The notes beneath the pieces are model-generated. The model did no database searches. It saw only the letters and a program-made list of their open reading frames with translations, and was not told the DNA's origin. A DNA stretch of 30,006 nucleotides, taken from the IMG/VR virus record IMGVR_UViG_3300017991_000314, positions 1 through 30,006 of that record; one strand, written 5' to 3'. The stretch is from a virus. The first letter of the stretch is position 1, and every line of letters begins with the position of its first letter. Made by a program: the position numbers and the translations under genes. Shown in pieces: positions 1 to 6,419 of this stretch.

Positions 1-175
1 CGGTCTCAAGTTGCTGGAGAATTCTGACAAAACGTTGCACCCTAACATATATATACTTACTTACTTAATCTTATAGAGTAAAAAAAGGGGGGTATCGAGT
101 ACCACGTTTTGCGCTGAAAAACTCCAGCGTTTTGACTATGTAAAGTCTGGAGTACCTGAAGCCGGCGGACCTTAT

Positions 176-246
176 CCCCTGGGCTGCTGGTGGGTTAGGC
201 GGGCTCCACTATTTAGGCGGGCTTTACTTGAAGTGGAGCCCAGGGG
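176..246. repeat. Two overlapping, mutually exclusive inverted repeats
   Basis: GGGCTCCACT (201-210) is perfectly complementary to AGTGGAGCCC (232-241). CCCCTGGGCT (176-185) is perfectly complementary to AGCCCAGGGG (237-246). The right arms share 237-241, so a transcript could form one full 10-bp stem or the other but not both. Two direct copies of AGGCGGGCT lie between the arms. There is no clear U-tract, so a plain terminator is not evident. Confidence 0.6.
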
Positions 247-294
247 TGAAAAAGGGGCTTTACTACCCGTTTTCGTGCACGCTCGAAAATAGCG

Positions 295-331
295 AAATCG
301 CGCATTAATGCAAGAACTTAACGCGCGATTT
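295..331. repeat. 9-bp inverted repeat
   Basis: AAATCGCGC at 295-303 and GCGCGATTT at 323-331 form a perfect 9-bp inverted repeat around a 19-base spacer. The spacer contains the TTGCAT element (minus strand) that acts as a -35 box in two other promoters of this window, so the repeat could be an operator around a leftward promoter. Confidence 0.5.
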
Positions 332-401
332 CCGTGGGTTTTGTTAGGGTATTGTACTAAGGTTGTAGTACAATTCTTTGCAACAAAACGCGCTCAGGGC
401 T

Positions 402-983
402 TTACATGAAGTCCCGGAAGTCCTCCACCAGAGTCAGATCGGGGAGCAGAATTTTCTGGTCCAGGCAGTGGCCTCGCCGGTTTATCTTGATCGTGAAGCC
501 CTCGCACGGTGCCAGGACCTCGGCCTCGAAGCGCTCGCCGGCGCGCTGCTCTTCGTTGATCGTCAGGCCGGAGAAGCCGGAGGCGTGAGCCATGCCGACC
601 AGGTCCTGGGAGAACTGATCCGCCAGGATCGCCAGGTAGGCTCTCACGCTGGGCCCCACGAAGGGCAGCTCCGCGGCCGGCCGGTCGTGGTGGGAGTAGA
701 TAATCGAGTCGAAGAACTTCGCCGTCCAGTGGTGCAGGAAGCGGCCGTTCGCGGTCGTCAGGTTTACGTCCTCGAAGTAGCGCCGGCCGGCATTGAACGC
801 CGTAAAGAGCAGGTCCGGCCGGAACGTCGGCTCGCCTCCGGTGAGCATGAGCGAGGTCTCCTCCCGGTGGGCAGCGTAGGCCTCCTCGATCTTCCCTGGG
901 CAGGGCTCGATCGCCGGCAGGTTCTTCGTGATACAGTAGGGGCAGGACCGCGGGCAGTCCGTCGTGATAATGTGCTTTAGCAT
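402..983 (-). CDS. Small radical SAM protein
   Basis: This 193-residue protein begins with the radical SAM cluster motif C-x3-C-x2-C (CPRSCPYC, residues 10-17), followed by a GGEP motif (LMLTGGEPTFRP, about 46-57) that in this family contacts S-adenosylmethionine. It should bind a 4Fe-4S cluster and cleave SAM to a 5'-deoxyadenosyl radical; the substrate is unknown. At under 200 residues it is shorter than most radical SAM enzymes, and no auxiliary cluster or substrate domain is obvious. The ATG follows an AAAAGGAG site and overlaps the upstream stop by one base (TAATG), so it is coupled to the 983-1294 gene. It is the last gene of its transcript; structured noncoding DNA follows. Confidence 0.8.
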   Translation of the reverse strand: MLKHIITTDCPRSCPYCITKNLPAIEPCPGKIEEAYAAHREETSLMLTGGEPTFRPDLLFTAFNAGRRYFEDVNLTTANGRFLHHWTAKFFDSIIYSHHDRPAAELPFVGPSVRAYLAILADQFSQDLVGMAHASGFSGLTINEEQRAGERFEAEVLAPCEGFTIKINRRGHCLDQKILLPDLTLVEDFRDFM

Positions 984-1294
984 TATAGAGCTCCTTTTCT
1001 CAGTAGATCGCCCAGGCCGGCGAGGCCGGCTCTCCAGTTGTACCTGGTGAGCGGATATCTTCCGACCCAGGTCCAGCGCTTCAGCTTGTAGTCGACCAGG
1101 ATCCGCGGGCCCATGCCCTCGACGTCCTGGAGGCGCGCGCCTATGGCGAGCACGTGGCCGGTCGGGCTCAGTGCCTGATAGCGCTCCTTTGTCTTGATCC
1201 GGCCTTTCAGCGGTCGATAGTCTCCGACCTGGCCGGCAGCGGTGAGGTGATATGCCGGGTCGTTCGCCGGCGGAGGTATGAATTCACGTTCCAT
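983..1294 (-). CDS. Hypothetical phage protein (103 aa)
   Basis: Not recognised. A 103-residue soluble protein with basic and aromatic patches near the C-terminus (KLKRWTWVGRYPLTRYNW). There are no cysteines, membrane segments or known motifs. The ATG lies after a strong AAAGGAG site in the leader shared by neighbouring units, with an AAGT-N14-GCCGATA promoter at 1315-1341. It is co-transcribed with, and overlaps by one base, the downstream radical SAM gene, so a linked role is possible but unproven. Confidence 0.7.
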   Translation of the reverse strand: MEREFIPPPANDPAYHLTAAGQVGDYRPLKGRIKTKERYQALSPTGHVLAIGARLQDVEGMGPRILVDYKLKRWTWVGRYPLTRYNWRAGLAGLGDLLRKGAL

Positions 1295-1314
1295 GATGAT
1301 CTCCTTTCGTATCT

Positions 1315-1341
1315 ATTATCGGCAGCCCAGGCCCTCGACTT
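1315..1341 (-). promoter_or_regulatory. Leftward promoter, AAGT-N14-GCCGATA type
   Basis: On the minus strand AAGT (1341-1338) is followed 14 bases later by GCCGATAATA. The distance from AAGT to the end of GATA is 25 bases, as in nine other sites of this window. GATAAT matches the sigma70 -10 consensus at five of six positions. The AAAGGAG of the 983-1294 gene follows directly. Confidence 0.65.
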
Positions 1342-1364
1342 GAGGGCCCAGGCAGGTCGCCGGC

Positions 1365-1913
1365 TCAGGAAAGCTTTGCAGCCGCTTCCTCGATCGACGC
1401 CGTGAAGCTTCGGAGCTCGTCCCGGAGGGCGAGCAGGTACTCGCGCGAGACCTTGAAGCTGGCCAGGCAGCCTTGACGGGCCTGGAGCACTCGGTTCCTG
1501 GCGTCCTGGGCCGTCCAGGATCCCTCGGGCTGCTGAGTGATTTCGACCTTATCGATCTGGTCTTCGCGGCCGGCCGTAACGTTCAGGGACCAGGCAGCGG
1601 TCGCCTGGGCGCTCGCGAGGCCGTCGTGCACTTCTTCCTCGTCGTATGCCGGGCAGTGGATATGCTCGACGTCCCAGATATCGACCTGGCCGAGCTCGGG
1701 CTGCTCGTCGACGATGTAGCGCCGGCCGTCGTCCTCGAAAGCCGCATAGAAGACGGGCCCGCCTTTGTGACTGACGAAGGCCTTGAAACCGGCCGCGGTC
1801 AGCTTGTCGACCATGGCCTGGGCCTGGGTTTTGTTCGTGAACTTCTTCGCTCCGGTGATCGCGTCTCCGACTACTTTCCGGCCGTCGTTCAAGGTGATCA
1901 TTTCGTACTTCAT
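1365..1913 (-). CDS. Hypothetical phage protein (182 aa)
   Basis: Not recognised. The start is taken at 1913, where ATG follows the AAAGGAGAC leader; an in-frame extension to 1988 would run back through the promoter and is rejected. The N-terminal half has alternating strands and helices (GRKVVGDAITGAKKF, then QAQAMVDKLTAAGFKAFVSHKGGPVF, a fold resembling small alpha/beta or RRM-like domains). The C-terminal about 50 residues look helical. No catalytic motif is visible. It has its own promoter at 1949-1979. Confidence 0.7.
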   Translation of the reverse strand: MKYEMITLNDGRKVVGDAITGAKKFTNKTQAQAMVDKLTAAGFKAFVSHKGGPVFYAAFEDDGRRYIVDEQPELGQVDIWDVEHIHCPAYDEEEVHDGLASAQATAAWSLNVTAGREDQIDKVEITQQPEGSWTAQDARNRVLQARQGCLASFKVSREYLLALRDELRSFTASIEEAAAKLS

Positions 1914-1948
1914 GTTTGTCTCCTTTCGTTTGTTTTGTCCCTCACTTC

Positions 1949-1979
1949 TATTAATATCGGCAGCTGGCCAGGGGCACTT
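1949..1979 (-). promoter_or_regulatory. Leftward promoter, AAGT-N14-GCCGATA type
   Basis: Minus strand: AAGT at 1979-1976, then GCCGATATTAATA ending near 1949, with the invariant 25-base AAGT-to-GATA span. The bases just after (AGAAGTGAGGGA) match the start of several other units. It serves the 1365-1913 gene. Confidence 0.7.
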
Positions 1980-1991
1980 GATAGGCAAAAT

Positions 1992-2028
1992 AAAAAAAAA
2001 TCGCCCCAGGGCTGGAGGCCCCAGGGCG
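1992..2028 (-). terminator. Rho-independent terminator
   Basis: On the minus strand a hairpin with arms CGCCCTGGGGC and GCCCTGGGGCG (11 pairs including G-U) around a TCCA-containing loop lies at 2028-2002 and is followed by nine T residues. It lies just after the stop of the 2040-2519 gene. Near-identical hairpins occur at 2633-2660 and 3878-3906. Confidence 0.85.
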
Positions 2029-2039
2029 AGCTCGCCGGC

Positions 2040-2519
2040 TTAGTGATCGCCGGCAGGTCCGGCACGGTATCCGTCAGCGATCAGCGCGCGCTTCTCGGGC
2101 TGATTATAGACCTCGACGATCCGGGCCTCGGTTGCCGTGAAGAAGGCGATCGCCTCCGCGGTGACCGCGACCTCGTCCAGGTCGACGACCGCGACGATCT
2201 TGTCCTTCCAGTGCCGGGTTCCCGGCTCGTCGCCGAAGATCGCTCCGGAGAGAGCGACGGCTTTGCTGAAGGCAGCCTGGAGCTCGTCCGCGCTCCAGAT
2301 CGTCCTCGTCTCCATGAAATTCATCATGCTCAGCACGTGAGCGAAGGGCACCTTCTCGGCCGGCTCCATGGTCGAGGTAACCCAGGCTTTCGCCGTATTG
2401 CGAACCGTCTCAGGCTCGATCTGGTTCTTCGTGAGCAGGTCCGCCATGCAGCGGATATCCTGGTTCTGGTACTCGTCGCCGATCGCGTTCAGGTTGTCGA
2501 TAAGTACGTCGATATTCAT
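2040..2519 (-). CDS. Hypothetical phage protein (159 aa)
   Basis: Not recognised. Acidic, mostly helical 159-residue protein with no membrane segment, no signal and one cysteine. The region MEPAEKVPFAHVLSMMNFMETRTIW (split here only as residues about 51-75) could form a helical core. The ATG at 2519 follows AAAGGAGACGGCC. The gene is a self-contained unit with promoter 2570-2600 and terminator 1992-2028. Confidence 0.7.
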   Translation of the reverse strand: MNIDVLIDNLNAIGDEYQNQDIRCMADLLTKNQIEPETVRNTAKAWVTSTMEPAEKVPFAHVLSMMNFMETRTIWSADELQAAFSKAVALSGAIFGDEPGTRHWKDKIVAVVDLDEVAVTAEAIAFFTATEARIVEVYNQPEKRALIADGYRAGPAGDH

Positions 2520-2569
2520 GGCCGTCTCCTTTCGTCTGCTGGCCGGTTTTTCAATTCCTCCCTCACTTC

Positions 2570-2600
2570 TATTAATATCGGATATCCAGGGAGGGCACTT
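2570..2600 (-). promoter_or_regulatory. Leftward promoter, AAGT-N14-CCGATA type
   Basis: Minus strand: AAGT at 2600-2597 and TCCGATATTAATA ending at 2570, with the same 25-base span. This is the only copy with T in place of the first G of GCCGATA. AGAAGTGAGGGA follows, as at 1949-1979. It serves the 2040-2519 gene. Confidence 0.65.
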
Positions 2601-2619
2601 TAGCCGATCCAGGATTTTT

Positions 2620-2660
2620 GCAAAAAAAAAAACGCCCCAGGGCTGGAGGGCCCCAGGGCG
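2620..2660 (-). terminator. Rho-independent terminator
   Basis: The minus-strand hairpin at 2660-2633 has arms CGCCCTGGGGC and GCCCTGGGGCG, followed by a run of 11 T. It ends the 2673-3779 gene and is almost the same sequence as the terminators at 1992-2028 and 3864-3906. Confidence 0.85.
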
Positions 2661-2672
2661 TCGAGAGAGCGA

Positions 2673-3779
2673 TCAGGCACCTCGGCCCTCGCGTATTTTG
2701 TCCAGGATCCCGGCCAGGACCTGGCGCTCGCCTTCGGAGATCTCCCGGAGGACGATTTTCAGGTTCAGCTCGTACACGCATTCCTCGATCCACTGGTCGC
2801 CCAGGGCGCGGGCCTCGGCAGCGATCCGCTCGTCGCGTTCGCGCTGGAGGGTCTCCCGGTCAGGGTTCTCTTCCAGAGCATGCTCCAGGGCTCCGAGATC
2901 CGCGTTCACGTCGTCCGAGGTATGACTTACCAGCTTACCATCGAGCCAGAGAGCCAGGCGCTCACGGGCCCGGATCAGCTTCGGGTCTCTCAGGTGAGTC
3001 GAGCGTCGAGCGGTCTCGATCACTCGGTTCCGGAGGGCGTCGGCCTGGAAGCGGGCCTCCTGGCGCGCCTTGAAGTCGCGGATCGCCTCGCGGAGGGTCT
3101 CGATCTTGCCGGCCACGTCGTCGCCTTTCTTGCCGGCCAGGAAGGCCTCCAGGGCGTCGCGGGCCTTGAACTGCTCATCGGTCCAGGTCTCATGAACGAC
3201 GCGCTCGTGCTCGTCGAGGACCTCCTTCGAGCTCCGCTCCAGGTCTCGCCGGCCGAGCTCCATAAGGTCCAGCCGGATCACGTGGAAGGGCACGAATTCG
3301 CCGTTAAGATAGCCGGCCAGTCGGGCCCGGATCTCCTTCACTGGGCTCTCGTCCGGCAGCTGTCCGGTCACGTCCAGGATGCATGCGACGTTACTCTTCA
3401 GCTGGTCCTCGCCTCCAGACTGGCAGGCCAGGCACTGGTCGACGTCCTTCCCGATCGCCTCGTCGTTTCCGCATGACGTGCAGCGATCGGCCAGGTTCTC
3501 GATCGCGACGATCTGCATGCTATATTGACGCGGGTCGCTGTAGTCCAGGCGAGCCTTCTCGGCCAGGTCCCGGCGCGCGTGAAAGCTGAAGGAAGTCGTC
3601 CAGCCGGCGTCCGCCTTGAACCGGTGCACGCCCAGGAAGGCATAGCGGACGTGAGTCTTTCGGATCACGATCGCCTCGCCAGTGTCGACTCCGACCAGGT
3701 AGGCCAGGTTCCGGCCGGCCTGCTTCGTGTAGCAGGTCTCGATCTCGGTCTTCTCGGTGAATCTCTTCTCGTTCATCAT
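2673..3779 (-). CDS. Hypothetical zinc-finger/coiled-coil protein (368 aa)
   Basis: Not recognised as a family. The N-terminal about 90 residues look like a small mixed alpha/beta domain. A four-cysteine zinc site follows: CTSC at about residues 100-103 and CLAC at about 117-120. From about residue 170 to the end the protein is charged and helical with heptad-like stretches (RARERLALWLDGKLVS, LQRERDERIAAEARALG), suggesting coiled coils. ATG codons at 3779 and 3776 both follow GGAGACC. Promoter 3816-3846 and terminator 2620-2660 make it monocistronic. The zinc site suggests nucleic-acid or protein binding; no enzyme motif is seen. Confidence 0.7.
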   Translation of the reverse strand: MMNEKRFTEKTEIETCYTKQAGRNLAYLVGVDTGEAIVIRKTHVRYAFLGVHRFKADAGWTTSFSFHARRDLAEKARLDYSDPRQYSMQIVAIENLADRCTSCGNDEAIGKDVDQCLACQSGGEDQLKSNVACILDVTGQLPDESPVKEIRARLAGYLNGEFVPFHVIRLDLMELGRRDLERSSKEVLDEHERVVHETWTDEQFKARDALEAFLAGKKGDDVAGKIETLREAIRDFKARQEARFQADALRNRVIETARRSTHLRDPKLIRARERLALWLDGKLVSHTSDDVNADLGALEHALEENPDRETLQRERDERIAAEARALGDQWIEECVYELNLKIVLREISEGERQVLAGILDKIREGRGA

Positions 3780-3815
3780 GGTCTCCTTTCGTTAATCGGT
3801 TGCCTCCCTCGCTAA

Positions 3816-3846
3816 TATTAATATCGGCAGGATAGAGGTCGGACTT
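3816..3846 (-). promoter_or_regulatory. Leftward promoter, AAGT-N14-GCCGATA type
   Basis: Minus strand: AAGT at 3846-3843, GCCGATATTAATA ending at 3816, then TTAGCGAGGGAGG. Spacing is the invariant 25 bases. It serves the 2673-3779 gene. Confidence 0.7.
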
Positions 3847-3863
3847 TAGAGATCGAGAAACAA

Positions 3864-3906
3864 AAATAAAAAAAAATCGCCCCAGGGCCCACGAGGCCCC
3901 AGGGCG
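3864..3906 (-). terminator. Rho-independent terminator after the clamp gene
   Basis: The minus-strand hairpin at 3906-3878 has arms CGCCCTGGGGCC and GGCCCTGGGGCG, followed by nine T and a further T-rich stretch. It lies 15 bases after the stop of the sliding-clamp gene. Confidence 0.85.
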
Positions 3907-3920
3907 TCGAAAGGAGTCCG

Positions 3921-5087
3921 TTACTTCTCAGTGATCGGCATGAGGATATAGGTCTGATCGAGGTCGTCCGCGTCCTGGAAGGTCATGGCCTTCGTCCCGC
4001 GCTTCTGGCCGGCCTTCTCGGCCTGGAGGCCCAGCTCGACGGTCCCGTGGACCCGGCCCATGGTATGGACCGAGGAGAGAGCTCCGACCTTCTCCAGGCT
4101 CTTCAGCCAGTCCAGGACGAAGTCAGGGTTCAGGCAGATCCGGAAGTCCTTCGGCCCGCCCAGGGCCTCGACCTCGACGTCCATGGATCCGACGCCGTCG
4201 ACCGTGGTCTGGAGCCGGAGCTTCCCGTCTTCGTCGAAGATCAGGTCGAGCTCGTGCACTTCGCGTTCCTTGTTCAGCGCGACGGCCTGCTCGATCGCTG
4301 GCTGGAAAGTCTCGCGGTGAATCAGGACCCGCTTCGAGATCTTCTCCGGCACGGCGTCCCTGTACTTCGGGAAGTCGCCTTCCAGCTGCCGGACGTAGAG
4401 CGTCACGCCCTCCTTCCCTTCGAAGCGAATCACGGGCCGGCCGACGCTGGTATTCGCCCGCGTGACTCCGACCTCGTGGTCTTTCTTGTAGGCGCGCGCT
4501 GCCAGGTCGAGGCCCTTCTTCACCAGGACCGCTTCCCAGGCAGCCGAGGAGATCGGGCACTTCGAGATCGCGAGCCGGCGTCCGTCCGTCGCGATCAGCT
4601 TTCCCTTCGCCTCGAAGAGCAGGCCGTTATAGGCATAGCAGGACATATCCTTCGCGGCCGCGAACAGGGTCCGCTTGACCTGGGTCGCGAACTCTTCGCC
4701 GTCGATCCAGATCGGATCCAGCCATTCGCCGTTCGGCTCCAGGGGATACTCGTCGAGATCCCAGGAAGCATCGAGCTCGATCGCGCCGGCGATCTTCAGG
4801 ACCTTCCCGTTCAGCTCCAGGTCGATCTCCTTCCCTGGCGCGCTCTTCACGGCCTGAGCGAACTGCTTCCCGTCGACCAGGCACTCGATCACGCCGTCGA
4901 AGTCGAGCCGGCCGAGCTTCTGCCGGATATAGATCTCCAGGTCCGTCGCGGTCAGGTAAAGACCGGTCAGGCCGGAGGAGATCTTCACCAGGTTCAGCAC
5001 GGGCTTCGTCGCCCCGGTATTGATCGCCTTGTTCATATTGATCAGGGCGTCCTTCAGGTCTGCTTTCTTCAGTGTCGCTTTCATCAT
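3921..5087 (-). CDS. dnaN: DNA polymerase sliding clamp, DnaN-like (beta subunit)
   Basis: This 388-residue protein has the length and layout of bacterial beta clamps, which form a ring of two three-domain subunits around DNA. Domain 1 contains LTATDLEIYIRQKL (about residues 45-58), matching the conserved LxATDLE segment. Domain 2 has LFEAKGKLIATDGRRLAISK (about 158-177), matching the LxATDGHRLA segment of beta clamps. The C-terminus YILMPITEK resembles the MPMRL end that helps form the partner-binding pocket. It should tether a polymerase to DNA; the likely partner is the family A polymerase at 21359-23269. ATG codons at 5087 and 5084 both follow AAAGGAGATC. No clamp loader is seen in the window, so host loading is likely. 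A UUCG hairpin precedes the RBS. Confidence 0.9.
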   Translation of the reverse strand: MMKATLKKADLKDALINMNKAINTGATKPVLNLVKISSGLTGLYLTATDLEIYIRQKLGRLDFDGVIECLVDGKQFAQAVKSAPGKEIDLELNGKVLKIAGAIELDASWDLDEYPLEPNGEWLDPIWIDGEEFATQVKRTLFAAAKDMSCYAYNGLLFEAKGKLIATDGRRLAISKCPISSAAWEAVLVKKGLDLAARAYKKDHEVGVTRANTSVGRPVIRFEGKEGVTLYVRQLEGDFPKYRDAVPEKISKRVLIHRETFQPAIEQAVALNKEREVHELDLIFDEDGKLRLQTTVDGVGSMDVEVEALGGPKDFRICLNPDFVLDWLKSLEKVGALSSVHTMGRVHGTVELGLQAEKAGQKRGTKAMTFQDADDLDQTYILMPITEK

Positions 5088-5100
5088 GATCTCCTTTCGA

Positions 5101-5116
5101 GGGCCCCGAAGGGCCC
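5101..5116 (-). other. UUCG tetraloop hairpin upstream of the clamp RBS
   Basis: On the minus strand GGGCCC-TTCG-GGGCCC forms a 6-bp all-GC stem closed by C(UUCG)G, an exceptionally stable RNA tetraloop. It lies a few bases before the AAAGGAG of dnaN and has no U-tract, so it is not a normal terminator. It may be a processing or stability element between the DUF2958 gene and dnaN. Confidence 0.6.
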
Positions 5117-5135
5117 CAGGTATATAAAAGGGGTT

Positions 5136-5453
5136 TTAGCTATCATACTTCTCCGGAGCGATCTCGCGGAGGGGCTTCGGCGTGAAGTAACGATCCCGCT
5201 CGATTCCCAGGCCGAAGCGGCCGCGGAAGCTGGCGAGCTCCTCCAGCTGGAAGTAGCCGAGCTCCTTCTCATGGCCGTCGACCAGGCCGAAGAACTCACC
5301 GGTCGCCGCGTCGTACTCGGTCGCGTACCAGGTCCAGGACCCGGTCGGGTCGAAGAACTTCACCACGGCGACCGCGTCGCCTCCCTGGCCGTCCGTGCTT
5401 CCGATCGCGGGCAGGTCCTTGATATTCTTCTTCGTGAGCAGCATCATCTTCAT
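5136..5453 (-). CDS. DUF2958 family protein
   Basis: The 105-residue sequence matches the DUF2958 pattern along its length: LLTKKNIKDLPAIGSTDGQG at the start, then DAVAVVKFFDP, WTWYATEYD, FFGLVDGHEKELGYFQLEEL and IERDRYFTPKPL. The family is common on plasmids and phages and its function is unknown to me. ATG follows AAAGGAGACCTGAA. No terminator or fresh promoter lies between it and dnaN, only the UUCG hairpin, so it probably leads a two-gene transcript with the clamp from the promoter at 5493-5523. Confidence 0.85.
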   Translation of the reverse strand: MKMMLLTKKNIKDLPAIGSTDGQGGDAVAVVKFFDPTGSWTWYATEYDAATGEFFGLVDGHEKELGYFQLEELASFRGRFGLGIERDRYFTPKPLREIAPEKYDS

Positions 5454-5492
5454 TTCAGGTCTCCTTTCGTTTTGTTTTCAATTCCTCACTAA

Positions 5493-5523
5493 TATTAATA
5501 TCGGCTGCTCGCCAGGTCAACTT
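5493..5523 (-). promoter_or_regulatory. Leftward promoter, AAGT-N14-GCCGATA type
   Basis: Minus strand: AAGT at 5523-5520 and GCCGATATTAATA ending at 5493. This copy also contains TTGACC overlapping AAGT, with 17 bases to TAATAT, so it fits a sigma70 reading as well. TTAGTGAGGAA follows. It serves the DUF2958-dnaN pair. Confidence 0.7.
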
Positions 5524-5539
5524 GATAGATAAAATAAAA

Positions 5540-5869
5540 TTAATTCTTCTTCGGTCGGAACTTGTTGACCGTCCTCATCATGAGGCCCTCCAGGAGCCTC
5601 CAGCCCATATCGTCGAGGCCCAGGATCGCCTCGGTCAGGTCCCGGCCCTTGGCCGTCGCCAGGTCGAGCTCGTCCGGGAGGATCGCCTGGAGCTGGGCCG
5701 GCGTGATCAGCTGGAAGCTGAGGGCCTTCGATAGGCTCATGGAGGCCCGTGCTGCTTTCATCTGGAGGGCAGGGTCGATCGGGAACTGGATCCGGCTCAG
5801 CCGCTTTTCGCGAGCGTCCATCTTCTTCGCTTTACGTGCCTGGTCTCTCTTGTGATTCTTCTTACTCAT
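5540..5869 (-). CDS. Hypothetical phage protein (109 aa)
   Basis: Not recognised. The N-terminal 30 residues are strongly basic (MSKKNHKRDQARKAKKMD and on), suggesting nucleic-acid contact; the rest is helical with no cysteines. ATG at 5869 follows AAAGGAGCC and overlaps the upstream stop as ATGA, so it is translationally coupled to the 5866-6060 gene. A longer in-frame reading to 6088 has no RBS and overlaps that gene, so it is rejected. A T-rich stretch but no clear hairpin follows the stop. Confidence 0.7.
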   Translation of the reverse strand: MSKKNHKRDQARKAKKMDAREKRLSRIQFPIDPALQMKAARASMSLSKALSFQLITPAQLQAILPDELDLATAKGRDLTEAILGLDDMGWRLLEGLMMRTVNKFRPKKN

Positions 5870-6060
5870 GATAGGCTCCTTTCTCTCCGGGTCAGCTCCA
5901 TGGCTGCATAGTGGACCTCGTCCGCGTAGTATCCGGCGTTCGGTCCCTCGGGCATGGCGTCGCGGGCCTGGCCGGCGTCCTTGATGATATAGCGGAGCTC
6001 CGCGTCCGTCTTCGTCTTCAGGCTCTTCTGATAGGCTCCGTGGTTCATGGTCTTCTTCAT
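5866..6060 (-). CDS. Small hypothetical phage protein (64 aa)
   Basis: Not recognised. A 64-residue protein with a helical pattern (DAELRYIIKDAGQARDAM, then YYADEVHYAAMELTRR). The start is clear: ATG preceded by AAAGGAGACGACG in the shared leader. It is the first gene of a two-gene unit from promoter 6092-6122, overlapping the next gene by four bases. Confidence 0.7.
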   Translation of the reverse strand: MKKTMNHGAYQKSLKTKTDAELRYIIKDAGQARDAMPEGPNAGYYADEVHYAAMELTRRERSLS

Positions 6061-6091
6061 CGTCGTCTCCTTTCGTTTTGTTCCTCACTTA

Positions 6092-6122
6092 TATTAATAT
6101 CGGCAGCCGAGGCCCCGGACTT
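6092..6122 (-). promoter_or_regulatory. Leftward promoter, AAGT-N14-GCCGATA type
   Basis: Minus strand: AAGT at 6122-6119 and GCCGATATTAATA ending at 6092, then TAAGTGAGGAA. The 25-base span is kept. It serves the 5866-6060 and 5540-5869 genes and begins right after the terminator of the noncoding unit. Confidence 0.7.
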
Positions 6123-6137
6123 TAATCCAGGACCAGG

Positions 6138-6185
6138 AAAAATAAAAAAAATTCTCCTGGCCAGTAGAATTCTACTGCTCAGTGG
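6138..6185 (-). terminator. Palindromic hairpin terminator of the small RNA unit
   Basis: CAGTAGAATTCTACTG at 6162-6177 is a perfect 16-base palindrome. Flanking AATTC and GAATT plus CTG and CAG segments extend the stem with small internal loops down to a minus-strand run of eight T and ATTTTT. It differs from the GCCCTGGGGC terminators nearby. Confidence 0.65.
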
Positions 6186-6320
6186 AATTAGGGATCTGTT
6201 AGGGTCTACTCGGCACGGTCCTGCTATTCTCCGGGGGGCCCTCGCTTCCCCGAGTATGGTGCTTTGTTTCCGCCGGGCACTCCGCTTTCCGCCGCTCTCG
6301 ATTTGTCACTCCCCTCGCTG
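6138..6320 (-). ncRNA. Candidate small RNA transcription unit
   Basis: A promoter of the recurring type (6326-6352) points left, and about 180 bases later there is a hairpin plus T-run (6138-6185), with no convincing ORF between. The transcript can form ACTCGG/CCGAGT and GTGC/GCAC stems. The only reading frame is a 36-codon GTG-started one whose GTG directly abuts GAGGGGA, too close for normal initiation. An sRNA is the simplest reading, but a tiny peptide is not excluded. Confidence 0.5.
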
Positions 6321-6325
6321 GTATA

Positions 6326-6352
6326 CTTATCGGCAGCGCCGGCTCTTGACTT
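6326..6352 (-). promoter_or_regulatory. Leftward promoter of the small RNA unit
   Basis: Minus strand: AAGT at 6352-6349 then GCTGCCGATAAGTATA, with the invariant 25-base AAGT-to-GATA span, followed by CCAGCGAGGGGA, the same initial-transcript motif as protein-coding units. Confidence 0.65.
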
Positions 6353-6360
6353 GATAGAGA

Positions 6361-6407
6361 AAATAAAAAAAAAAAACGGCCCCGAGAAGGTTCCCCTCCC
6401 CAGGACC
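6361..6407 (-). terminator. Rho-independent terminator
   Basis: The minus-strand stem GGTCCTGGGGAG (6407-6396) pairs over 12 positions, including G-U, with CTTCTCGGGGCC (6389-6378) around a six-base loop, followed by 12 T. It ends the 6647-6934 / 6420-6572 unit. Confidence 0.85.
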
Positions 6408-6419
6408 GCCGAAAGGAGA

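Larger units (their letters stand above)
1..401. other. Noncoding region rich in inverted repeats
   Basis: No credible gene lies here on either strand. The stretch holds several inverted repeats (121-127/147-153, 176-185/237-246, 201-210/232-241, 295-303/323-331, 351-357/368-374) and three direct copies of GGGCTTTAC (219-227, 255-263, 397-405), the last overlapping the stop of the radical SAM gene. A weak leftward promoter match, TTGCAT at 308-313 with TATTTT at 286-291 (16-bp spacer), sits in the 295-331 repeat. It may be a 3' untranslated region, a regulatory RNA or an origin-like element; the sequence does not decide. Confidence 0.6.

Noticed and set aside
1949-1979. T7/T3-like phage RNA polymerase promoter read rightward (CCCTCACT resemblance)
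   Set aside because: The match is short and would fire antisense into the neighbouring genes; the leftward reading has conserved spacing and an RBS after it.
4047-5492. Long plus-strand open frame of 481 codons opposite dnaN and DUF2958
   Set aside because: It lies antisense to two well-supported genes with RBS and family motifs; the composition is that of a GC-rich shadow frame and no RBS or family match is seen.
5540-6088. 182-codon extended form of the 5540-5869 gene
   Set aside because: The extension overlaps the 5866-6060 gene with its own RBS and promoter; ATG 5869 has a clear AAAGGAG.
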